Shown here piece after piece: positions 1 to 6,020 of a stretch of 7,350 bases of DNA (the first letter of the stretch is position 1; every line of letters starts with the position of its first letter). The stretch is from the NCBI GenBank assembly GCA_963204845.1, contig CAUJIL010000177.1, positions 1 through 7,350 of the forward strand. The letters run 5' to 3'. Below the pieces are notes generated by a model. It saw only the letters and a program-made list of their open reading frames with translations. It was not told the origin of the DNA and did no database searches. The DNA comes from Pseudomonadota bacterium. GTDB lineage: Bacteria; Pseudomonadota; Gammaproteobacteria; Pseudomonadales; UBA5518. The translations under genes were made by a program, and so were the position numbers.

Positions 1-549
1 GCGGAACACGCCGCGCGCTACCCGCACGAGTTCTCGGGTGGCCAGCGGCAACGGATCGGGATTGCGCGCGCACTGATCCTCGAGCCCCGCTTCGTGATCT
101 GCGACGAACCGATCTCGGCGCTCGACGTCTCGGTGCAGGCGCAGATCGTGAACCTGCTGGCCGGGCTGCGGCGCGAGCTCGGGCTGACACTGCTGTTCAT
201 CGCCCACGACCTGGCGATGGTTCGCCACGTCTCGGACCGCATCGCCGTGCTGTACCTCGGGCGGCTGGTCGAGGAAGGCCCGGCCGATGCGCTGTACCGC
301 GCACCACTGCACCCCTACACGCAGCGGCTGATCGCCGCGATGCCGGTTCCCGATCCGGGCCACGAACGCGCGCGCCACCCCGCAGTGGCACCGCAGGCGA
401 TTGCTGCGGACGCCGGGCACGAGCCGGCAGGATGCCTGTTCGCGCCGCGCTGTCCGCTGGCCGATGCACGCTGCCGCCACGAACGTCCTGCCCTGCGCCA
501 GGGCGGGGAGGACCGGCAACTCGCCTGCCACCACGCACCCCTACCCTGA
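1..549 (+). CDS. Oligopeptide/dipeptide ABC transporter ATP-binding protein, C-terminal part (5' end outside window)
   Basis: This is the nucleotide-binding subunit of an Opp/Dpp-type peptide importer, which hydrolyses ATP on the cytoplasmic face of the inner membrane. The window opens inside the gene, so the Walker A region is missing. Visible are the ABC signature FSGGQRQR (bases 31-54), the Walker B and D-loop stretch FVICDEPISALDVS (91-132), and the switch histidine in FIAHDL (His codon at 205). The C-terminal extension is typical of the Opp/Dpp subfamily: HPYTQRL near 310-330, then a cysteine cluster with codons at 433, 451, 472 and 526 containing PRCP. In characterised DppF-type proteins this cluster binds an iron-sulfur centre. 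The stop is TGA at 547-549. It could be the D or F subunit, or the second half of a fused DF protein. As the apparent last gene of its operon, F is slightly more likely. Specificity (peptide, nickel, opine and so on) cannot be read from this piece. Confidence 0.95.
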   Translation, partial: AEHAARYPHEFSGGQRQRIGIARALILEPRFVICDEPISALDVSVQAQIVNLLAGLRRELGLTLLFIAHDLAMVRHVSDRIAVLYLGRLVEEGPADALYRAPLHPYTQRLIAAMPVPDPGHERARHPAVAPQAIAADAGHEPAGCLFAPRCPLADARCRHERPALRQGGEDRQLACHHAPLP

Positions 550-557
550 AGGGGTAG
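541..557 (+). terminator. Short hairpin overlapping the ABC gene stop codon, possible weak terminator
   Basis: CTACCC (541-546) pairs perfectly with GGGTAG (552-557) around a five-base loop that contains the TGA stop. No T-tract follows, so it is not a standard intrinsic terminator. It could be a transcript-end stabiliser or chance. Confidence 0.2.
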
Positions 558-596
558 CTGTCCGGGATCCGGGTGCGACGGCGGACGGCCCGCGGC

Positions 597-602
597 TATG
601 CT
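597..602 (+). promoter_or_regulatory. Weak candidate -10 element for the sigma factor gene
   Basis: TATGCT lies in the 122-base gap between the ABC gene and the sigma gene, 70 bases before the sigma start. It matches the sigma70 -10 consensus at 4 of 6 positions. No convincing -35 box is visible about 17 bases upstream, where the sequence is TGCGAC. The change from transporter to signalling genes makes a promoter in this gap likely, but this particular site is a guess. Confidence 0.2.
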
Positions 603-671
603 AGGCTCCTGATGCGTCGGCGGCATGGATAGTGCCGGCGCGAGGAGCGTGCCGCAGACAACAGGAACGTC

Positions 672-1190
672 ATGATCGACCGACCCGGCGAGCTGCTGGA
701 GCAGCTGATCGGCAACCATCGCGACGCGCTGGTGCGGTTCCTTGCCCGCAAGCTGGGCAGCGTCGAGGATGCGCAGGACATCGCGCAGGAAGCCTTCATG
801 CGCCTGCACCACCTCGATGACCTGGCCAGCGAGCTCAACAACGCGCGCGCCTTCCTGTTCCAGGTGGCATCGAATCTCGCCATCGACCAGCTGCGGCGCC
901 GACGCCTGCACGCGCGCTATCTCGAGGAGGAAGGAGCCCGCCTCGGCGACGCCACCGCGCAACAGGATCCGGGCGGCCCCGAGCAGCTGGCCACCGCGAG
1001 CGAACAGTTACGCCTGGTCTACCGCGCGATCGACAGCCTGCCGGCGCGCTGCCGGGAGGCGCTGATGCTGCACCGCCTGCGCGGCCTGTCGTACGGGGAG
1101 ATCGCGCGCGAAATGGGTGTTTCGGTCAGCAGCGTCGAGAAATACATCCTCGATGCACTGCGCCATTGCCGCGACCAGCTGCCCGGCTGA
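672..1190 (+). CDS. FecI-type ECF RNA polymerase sigma factor
   Basis: This is a 172-residue extracytoplasmic-function sigma factor, the usual length for the FecI group. It would direct RNA polymerase to the promoter of its partner receptor operon when released or activated by the FecR-type protein downstream. Region 2 spans about residues 18-85 and includes EDAQDIAQEAFMRLH and the RAFLFQVASNLAIDQLRRR segment characteristic of FecI-like factors. A linker follows, then region 4 at about residues 115-170, with SLPARCREALMLHRLRGLSY and the helix-turn-helix GEIAREMGVSVSSVEKYI. The ATG at 672 is preceded by AGGAA (663-667) four bases upstream, and region 2 begins soon after, so this start fits. 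There is no C-terminal SnoaL or other extension. Its closest family model is the FecI/FpvI/FoxI type. The inducer is unknown. Confidence 0.95.
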   Translation: MIDRPGELLEQLIGNHRDALVRFLARKLGSVEDAQDIAQEAFMRLHHLDDLASELNNARAFLFQVASNLAIDQLRRRRLHARYLEEEGARLGDATAQQDPGGPEQLATASEQLRLVYRAIDSLPARCREALMLHRLRGLSYGEIAREMGVSVSSVEKYILDALRHCRDQLPG

Positions 1191-1219
1191 CCAACGACCA
1201 CCACGCCTTCGTGCGACAA

Positions 1220-1247
1220 TCCGCCGCAACTGCGAGCGGAGGTTTTT
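1220..1247 (+). terminator. Hairpin plus T-tract between the sigma and anti-sigma genes, putative intrinsic terminator
   Basis: TCCGC and CGC (1220-1227) pair with GCG (1232-1234) and GCGGA (1236-1240) around the loop AACT, with A1235 bulged. This gives an 8-bp GC-rich stem. GG and five T residues (1243-1247) follow, with more T shortly after. It begins 30 bases past the sigma stop codon, a good position for a terminator that would uncouple the sigma gene from the downstream genes. The tail is short and interrupted, so termination may be partial. Confidence 0.45.
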
Positions 1248-1265
1248 GCGTTTCCGTTCGTCTTA
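1238..1265 (+). promoter_or_regulatory. Candidate ECF-type promoter for the fecR-receptor operon
   Basis: GGAGGTT (1238-1244) matches 5 of 7 positions of the GGAACTT-like -35 seen at many ECF promoters. After a 16-base spacer comes TCTTA (1261-1265), preceded by CG so that the string reads CGTCTTA, similar to the CGTC or TCTGA type of ECF -10. Such a promoter would start transcription near 1271 and leave a leader of about 150 bases before the FecR gene. It would allow positive autoregulation of fecR and the receptor by the sigma factor encoded just upstream. It overlaps the terminator-like hairpin. Promoter matches by eye are weak evidence. Confidence 0.3.
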
Positions 1266-1371
1266 GCTGCAGGCCCGCCGCGCACGCGACGGCCCGGATG
1301 CGACCAGAGGGCGTCGCGCTGCGACGAATGGCAGCCGGCCGCCCATCGGTTTCACCTAGGATTCACATCAC

Positions 1372-1408
1372 GGGCGCACCATCGGGGGCGCCACGGCAAC
1401 GGTGCCCC
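1372..1408 (+). other. Predicted leader hairpin just upstream of the FecR start codon
   Basis: GGGCGCACC (1372-1380) pairs with GGTGCCCC (1401-1408), giving 8 bp with a single bulged base and a 20-base loop containing GGCGCC. The 3' arm ends 12 bases before the ATG at 1421, and no Shine-Dalgarno-like sequence is evident in between. In RNA it could limit ribosome access. GC-rich DNA produces such stems by chance, so confidence is low. Confidence 0.25.
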
Positions 1409-1420
1409 ACGGACACGACC

Positions 1421-2380
1421 ATGAGCGACACGGCGACGGCCGCCCACAGCGAGCGCCTCGACCAGGCAACGGCCTGGTTCGTGCGCCTGCGCGCCGACGA
1501 CGTCAGTGCGCAGGAGCGCGCCGAGTTCGCCCGCTGGCTGGCCCGTGACGCCGCCAACGCCACCGCGTTCGACCGTATGACGGCGCTGTGGTCCGAGTTG
1601 GGCACGGCGCTCGGAGCGCGCGAGCACGCACGTCCGGCGCCGGTCGCGCGCCGCTGGCGCGGGTGGCCGGCGGTGGCGCTGGCGGCAGCGGCCGGAGTGG
1701 CCGCCATGCTGCTGATGCCGCGCCAGGCCGCCGACACGCTGGAGCTGCGCACGCCGGTCGGCGGCTTCCGCCAGGTCCAGCTCGCCGATGGCAGCAATCT
1801 CACGCTGAACACCGACACCGCGCTGCAGGTCGAGCTGTCCGCGCGCGAGCGCCGCGTCACGATCGCGCACGGCGAGGCCTTCTTCCGCGTCACGCCGGAT
1901 ACCGCACGCCCGTTCACGGCCAGCTGCGGCGAGGCGGCCGTGACCGTGCTCGGCACCGCGTTCGCGGTCGATTGCCGCGCCGAGGGCATGCGCGTGGTGG
2001 TCGAACACGGGCTGGTGCGCTTCGGGGAGCGTGGCGCCGGCGGCACCACGCGGCTGCTGCACGCGGGCGAGTCCGCGCGCTACGCGACCGCGGGCGGTAT
2101 CGGGGACGTGGTGCCGGCGAACCTCGAGTCCGCACTGGCGTGGCAACAGCGCCAGCTGGTGTTCGAGGACGCCCCGCTGGCCGAGGTGATCGGCGAACTG
2201 CAACGGCACATGCAAATTGCACTGCGCATCACCGACGGCCAGACCGCCGCGATCCGGGTGTCCGGGGTGTTCGCTACCGACGATCCACGGCTCACGCTGA
2301 CCGCGCTCGAACGCAGCCTCGGAATCACCGTGAGCGGCCCGCAAGACGGCCCGCTGCTGATCTCCCGTACTGCCGACTGA
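1421..2380 (+). CDS. FecR-type anti-sigma / transmembrane signal transducer
   Basis: This 319-residue inner-membrane protein relays the signal from the outer-membrane receptor to the ECF sigma factor. The cytoplasmic N-terminal region (about residues 14-62) is the DUF4880-type anti-sigma segment: ATAWFVRLRADD, then RAEFARWLARDAANATAFDR. One membrane helix follows at about residues 81-100 (GWPAVALAAAAGVAAMLLMP). The periplasmic FecR domain spans about residues 107-225, with the typical TPVGGFRQVQLADGSNLTLN, HGEAFFRV and VTVLGTAFAVD strings. The C-terminal segment (about 241-319) opens with the family's W..RQLVFEDAPLAEVI pattern and has an STN-like fold that contacts the receptor. The reading frame is open further upstream, with in-frame ATGs at 1298 and 1328. 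The ATG at 1421 is chosen because the conserved domain starts soon after it and the extra residues resemble no known domain. No clear ribosome binding site precedes it. Confidence 0.93.
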   Translation: MSDTATAAHSERLDQATAWFVRLRADDVSAQERAEFARWLARDAANATAFDRMTALWSELGTALGAREHARPAPVARRWRGWPAVALAAAAGVAAMLLMPRQAADTLELRTPVGGFRQVQLADGSNLTLNTDTALQVELSARERRVTIAHGEAFFRVTPDTARPFTASCGEAAVTVLGTAFAVDCRAEGMRVVVEHGLVRFGERGAGGTTRLLHAGESARYATAGGIGDVVPANLESALAWQQRQLVFEDAPLAEVIGELQRHMQIALRITDGQTAAIRVSGVFATDDPRLTLTALERSLGITVSGPQDGPLLISRTAD

Positions 2381-2415
2381 ATCCGCACAAGTCCCGCGCG
2401 ATCACGGGCGTCATT

Positions 2416-2424
2416 TGCTATCGT
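2416..2424 (+). promoter_or_regulatory. Weak extended -10 candidate upstream of the receptor gene
   Basis: TGCTATCGT fits an extended -10 (TG, one base, then TATCGT with 4 of 6 consensus matches) in the 104-base gap before the receptor start. No -35 box is recognisable. It could give basal receptor expression independent of the sigma factor, but may be chance. Confidence 0.15.
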
Positions 2425-2441
2425 TGCCGCGCACCCCGAGG

Positions 2442-2462
2442 GCCACTCCACCCCGGAGCGGC
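2442..2462 (+). other. Small inverted repeat in the receptor leader
   Basis: GCC-A-CTCC (2442-2449) pairs with GGAG-C-GGC (2455-2462), one A/C mismatch, around the loop ACCCC. It lies 22 bases before the receptor ATG. There is no T-tract, so it is not a terminator. It could be an mRNA leader structure or chance in GC-rich DNA. Confidence 0.15.
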
Positions 2463-2484
2463 GGCCTGCACGCAACGGGATCCG

Positions 2485-5400
2485 ATGCCACCGACCGATC
2501 GTCCGCCCGCCTTGCCGCGCCTGCGCCGGATCGTCGCCGGGCTGGGGCTGGCGCTGGCGTTCGGGGTGGCCGCCGACACCGATACCCCGCTGGAGTTCGC
2601 GGTTCCGGCCGGCACGCTGCCGGCGGCACTGATCGAGCTGGCGCGCCAGGCCGATCTGTCGCTGGTGTTCGCGACCGCCAACGTGCCCCGGCACCCGGTG
2701 CCGGCGCTCACCGGCCGCCTCAGCGCCCGCGAGGCGCTGCAGGACCTGCTGGCAGGCACCGGACTGGTACCGGTGTACGTGGGCCGTAACGTGGTCTCGA
2801 TCGGACCGGCCTGCAGCCAGGCCGCGTGCGCCAACCCCGCGGCCGACCCCGCGCCCCCCGCGGAGCAGGCGACGGCGCACGTGGTCGATGCGCGCGTGAT
2901 CGAGCAGACCATCGTGCGTGAGCGCTTGCTTACCGGTTCGCGCATCAACCTCGCGAACTACCTCGGCAGCGCACCGGTCTCGATCGTGAGCGCACCGGAG
3001 ATCGAGGCCACCGGCGCCCAGAGCCTCGGCGACCTGCTGCGTTTCCTGCCGGCGGTGATCGGCAACCAGACCAGCACCGCGGTCAGCAACGGCGGCGACG
3101 GCACCGCCACGGTCACGCTGCGCGGCCTGCCGGCCAGCAACACGCTGGTGCTGATCAACGGCCGGCGGGTCAGCCACGGCGGGCTGGCGGGCGATGCCTT
3201 CGACCTGAACACGCTGTCGCCGGCGGCGGTGGAGCGCATCGAGATATTGAAAGAAGGGGCATCGGCGATCTACGGCTCGGACGCGATCGCCGGCGTGGTC
3301 AACATCATCATGAAACGCGACCACCCGGGCGTGCAGCTCGCCACCCAGTACGGCGACAGCCAGGGCGGTGGACGCCGCACGCGCTCCAGCAGCCTGCTCG
3401 CCGGGCACGCGTTCGATCGTGGTTCGGTGCTGCTGGCGGCCAGCGTGCTCGAGCAGGATCCGCTGTGGAGCCGCGACCGGGAGGTGTCGGCCAGCGCCGA
3501 CGGGCGCCCGCGCGGCGGTGCGGACCTGCGCTCGAGCGCCACCCCGGCCGCGCGCTTCGAACTCGAGGGCAACACGCTCAGCCTGCTGCGCGACGGCGCC
3601 GACTACCGCCCGGGAACCTCGGCCGCCGACTTCGGACCGGCCGATGACGCCGAGCTGTTCGACTTCCGCGCCCACACCTCCGCGCTGGTGCCGTCCCGGC
3701 GGCGCAACGTCTACTCCAGCCTCGAGCTGGACCTCGACGAACGCAACACGCTGATCGCGGAACTCGCCTGGGCGCACAACGAATCGCAGGCCACGCTGGC
3801 GCCGGCGCCGGTGTTCACGGCCTTCGAGTCCACACCGCTCACCGTGGCCCCGGACCAGCCGTTCAATCCTTTCGGGGTCGCGATCCACGACCTGCGGCGG
3901 CGCTTCGTCGAACTCGGCGAGCGCGAGCAGCAGGACCGCTCGACCAGCGCACGCGCGGCATTGGGGCTCGAAGGGCTGTTCGGCGCGGCCTGGGAGTGGG
4001 ACGCCGCCTGGTTCTGGAGCCGGAGCGAGAGCGAGCAGGTGCTCACTTCGCTGATCGATGGCGAGCGGCTGGCGCTGGCGCTGGGCTCGCCGGCGGACTG
4101 CCGCACCGACGTAGGCTGCGTGCCGGTGAACGTGTTCGGACCGCCGGGCTCGATCGACGCGCGCCAGGCCGGATACCTGCGCGCACACACCGACATCGAC
4201 GGCCGCTCCACCCTGAACGGCATCGAGATCAACCTGAACGGCCCGGTGGGCGAACTTGCCACCGGCGAGGTCGTGCTCGCGACCGGCGCCACCTACCGGC
4301 GCGAAGCGACCGCCTCGCGGGGCGCCCCCGGCAACCCCTCGTACCCACTGGGCGGCACCGACATCAGCGACGCCGACGGCAGCCGCCGGGTGGCCGAGCT
4401 GTGGAGCGAACTGCTGGTACCGTTGTTCGCGACCGAAGGCGACGGTCACCGCGTCGACGTGGAAGTGGCGGCGCGCAGCTCGCACTACAGCGACTTCGGC
4501 ACCACCACCACCGGCAAGCTGGGGCTGCGCTACCGCCCGGCCGAGTCCCTGCTGCTGCGCGGCACCTGGTCGCAGGGTTTCCGTGCCCCCTCGCTGCTCG
4601 ACCTGCACCAGAGCACCCAGCAGACCCAGGCATTCCTCAGCGACCCCTGCGCGGTGGAGCAGAACGTCGGCACGCTGCCCGGCTGCGCGCTGCCCGCCGA
4701 CCCGACGCGTACGCAGTACCTGACCGTGATCGGCGGCAACCCGGAGCTGGAACCCGAGGAATCGACCAGCGTGACGGCCGGCGCGGTGTGGACCCCGGCC
4801 GCACTGCCCGGCGTGATGGTCTCGGTCGATGCGTTCCGCATCACGCAGCACGACGTGGTTGACGCCAGCGCGCAGTACATCCTCGAGCAGAACGCGCGCG
4901 GTTACGGCTTCGCCGACCGCGTGCTGCGCGACGCCGAAGGCAACCTGCAGCGCGTGATCGCGACCAACATCAACGTGGGGCGACGGCGCGTGAGCGGGCT
5001 GGACCTCGACCTGCGCTACCGGCTGCCGGCGCTCGCGCTGGGGCAGGTGGCGCTGGCGCTCGAGTCGTCGTGGATCCACGAGTACCTCGACCAGCTCGAC
5101 CCGGCGGCGCCGCTGGTCGATATCGTCGGCAGTTTCGCCGACGAGGCAGCCGGCGGCATGGGTGCGATTCCGGAATGGAAGACGCGCTTCAGCGTGCACT
5201 GGAACCGCGAGGCGTGGGAGGCCAGCTACCGGCTGTACCATGTCGCGGAACTGGAGGAGACGGTGCCGAAGTCGATGCGGCGCCGCCACATCGACCACTG
5301 GCTGGTGCACGACGTACAGGTCGCGCGCCGCTTCGACGTGCTCGGGGGCCTGCAGATCGGAGTCGGGATCGACAACGTGTTCGACCGCGAGGCGCCGTTT

Positions 5401-5490
5401 GCAGCCTCGGCGTTCAACGACAACGTCGACGGCCGCACGCACGATCTACGCGGGCGTTACTGGTACGCGCGGTTGACGCAGGAATTCTGA
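2485..5490 (+). CDS. TonB-dependent outer-membrane receptor with N-terminal STN signalling domain
   Basis: This 1001-residue receptor would take up a ligand through the outer membrane using TonB energy and report ligand binding to the FecR protein. A Sec signal peptide covers residues 1 to about 30 (basic RLRR, hydrophobic IVAGLGLALAFG, cleavage near VAA-D). The Secretin/TonB short N-terminal domain (STN) spans about residues 36-106, with FAVPAGTLPAALIELARQAD and the ALQDLLAGTGL motif. A Pro/Ala-rich linker with C110 and C115 leads to a TonB-box-like stretch (about 140-147) and TGSRI (150-154). The plug runs to about residue 278 and includes VTLRGLP, LVLINGRRV, VERIEILKEGASAIYGSDAI and NIIMK. 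The beta barrel follows, with TWSQGFRAPSLLDLH (about 694-708), NPELEPEES and a terminal phenylalanine (LTQEF). Barrel cysteines pair locally (C539/C545, C722/C734), consistent with extracellular loop disulfides. The frame is open upstream to 1588, but that part overlaps FecR out of frame. The ATG at 2485 gives the signal peptide. The ligand (siderophore, peptide, sugar or other) is not evident. Confidence 0.95.
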   Translation: MPPTDRPPALPRLRRIVAGLGLALAFGVAADTDTPLEFAVPAGTLPAALIELARQADLSLVFATANVPRHPVPALTGRLSAREALQDLLAGTGLVPVYVGRNVVSIGPACSQAACANPAADPAPPAEQATAHVVDARVIEQTIVRERLLTGSRINLANYLGSAPVSIVSAPEIEATGAQSLGDLLRFLPAVIGNQTSTAVSNGGDGTATVTLRGLPASNTLVLINGRRVSHGGLAGDAFDLNTLSPAAVERIEILKEGASAIYGSDAIAGVVNIIMKRDHPGVQLATQYGDSQGGGRRTRSSSLLAGHAFDRGSVLLAASVLEQDPLWSRDREVSASADGRPRGGADLRSSATPAARFELEGNTLSLLRDGADYRPGTSAADFGPADDAELFDFRAHTSALVPSRRRNVYSSLELDLDERNTLIAELAWAHNESQATLAPAPVFTAFESTPLTVAPDQPFNPFGVAIHDLRRRFVELGEREQQDRSTSARAALGLEGLFGAAWEWDAAWFWSRSESEQVLTSLIDGERLALALGSPADCRTDVGCVPVNVFGPPGSIDARQAGYLRAHTDIDGRSTLNGIEINLNGPVGELATGEVVLATGATYRREATASRGAPGNPSYPLGGTDISDADGSRRVAELWSELLVPLFATEGDGHRVDVEVAARSSHYSDFGTTTTGKLGLRYRPAESLLLRGTWSQGFRAPSLLDLHQSTQQTQAFLSDPCAVEQNVGTLPGCALPADPTRTQYLTVIGGNPELEPEESTSVTAGAVWTPAALPGVMVSVDAFRITQHDVVDASAQYILEQNARGYGFADRVLRDAEGNLQRVIATNINVGRRRVSGLDLDLRYRLPALALGQVALALESSWIHEYLDQLDPAAPLVDIVGSFADEAAGGMGAIPEWKTRFSVHWNREAWEASYRLYHVAELEETVPKSMRRRHIDHWLVHDVQVARRFDVLGGLQIGVGIDNVFDREAPFAASAFNDNVDGRTHDLRGRYWYARLTQEF

Positions 5491-5514
5491 ACCGGGACAC
5501 AGGAGGGACACGCG

Positions 5515-6003
5515 ATGATCCGTACCGCTGCGCGCAGTTGCTCGCGAGCCGTGATGCTGCTGGTGCTGGCACTGCCCGGCGCGGCGCTGGCGCAGTCCGG
5601 CGAGGCGCCCGACGTGCGCCGGCTGATGAGCCCCGAGGAGTTCCGCGACGCCGGTCTCGAACGCCTCTCGCCGGCGGAAATCGAGGCGCTCAACGCGTGG
5701 GTGTTGCGCTATACGGCCAGTGATGCCGTCGTGCTGCGGCGCTCGAACTCGTCGGTGCGCGAGGAGATCCGCAACGCCGAGGCGGCCGTGATCCGCTCGC
5801 GTATCGTCGGCGAGTTCCGCGGCTGGAACGGCGACACCGTGTTCCGGCTGCAGAACGGCCAGACGTGGCAGCAACGTATCGGCGGCCGCTGGTTCCACCG
5901 CGCCACCGATCCCGAAGTCGAAGTCCGGCGCAACATGCTCGGCTACTGGGAGCTGCGCGTCGTGGATGCCGATCGCAGCGTCGGCGTGAAGCCGTTGCCC
6001 TGA
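5515..6003 (+). CDS. Conserved-looking secreted protein of unknown function (162 residues)
   Basis: I do not recognise a named function. The protein has a clear signal peptide (residues 1-26: basic start, AVMLLVLALPGAALA, cleavage ALA-Q), leaving a mature periplasmic or exported protein of about 136 residues. There is no lipobox cysteine. After the signal comes a helical segment (LMSPEEFRDAGLERLSPAEIEALNAWV, residues about 37-63, quoted here only by its ends LMSPEEF and LNAWV). A likely helical linker follows, then a beta-rich, tryptophan-rich core (VGEFRGWNGDTVFRLQNGQ at 98-116, WQQ, RWFHR, GYWELRV) that looks like a small SH3-like barrel. AGGAGGG at 5501-5507, seven bases before the ATG, is the best ribosome binding site in the window. 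It starts 24 bases after the receptor stop, so it is probably co-transcribed with the receptor. From memory, similar small secreted proteins occur in other proteobacteria, but I cannot assign a family here. Confidence 0.88.
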   Translation: MIRTAARSCSRAVMLLVLALPGAALAQSGEAPDVRRLMSPEEFRDAGLERLSPAEIEALNAWVLRYTASDAVVLRRSNSSVREEIRNAEAAVIRSRIVGEFRGWNGDTVFRLQNGQTWQQRIGGRWFHRATDPEVEVRRNMLGYWELRVVDADRSVGVKPLP

Positions 6004-6020
6004 GCACGGAGCCGACGCCG

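Noticed and set aside
561..596. Dense short repeats and GGATCC palindromes in the gap before the sigma gene
   Set aside because: They are short GC-rich strings with no consistent spacing, as expected by chance at this base composition.
1286..1326. Three GCGAC-type direct repeats (1286, 1300, 1321) as a possible operator
   Set aside because: Spacings of 14 and 21 bases are uneven, and the same pentamer occurs elsewhere in the window, including near 575 and 1213. It is not distinguishable from background.
1166..1420. Longer FecR start overlapping the sigma gene
   Set aside because: The extra 85 residues look non-coding, and the conserved anti-sigma segment begins just after the ATG at 1421.
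1588..2484. In-frame extension upstream of the receptor start
   Set aside because: It overlaps the FecR coding region in another frame and has the Arg/Ala-rich composition of an out-of-frame translation. The ATG at 2485 immediately gives a signal peptide and STN domain.
2518..2574. Possible twin-arginine export signal in the receptor (RR at residues 14-15)
   Set aside because: The surrounding residues do not fit the S/T-RR-x-F-L-K motif, and outer-membrane receptors use Sec. It is an ordinary Sec signal with a basic n-region.
2080..5442. A 1120-codon open frame on the minus strand opposite the receptor gene
   Set aside because: It mirrors the receptor codons in a very GC-rich gene. The predicted protein is rich in Arg, His, Val and Gln, has no recognisable domain, and lies opposite a clear receptor gene.
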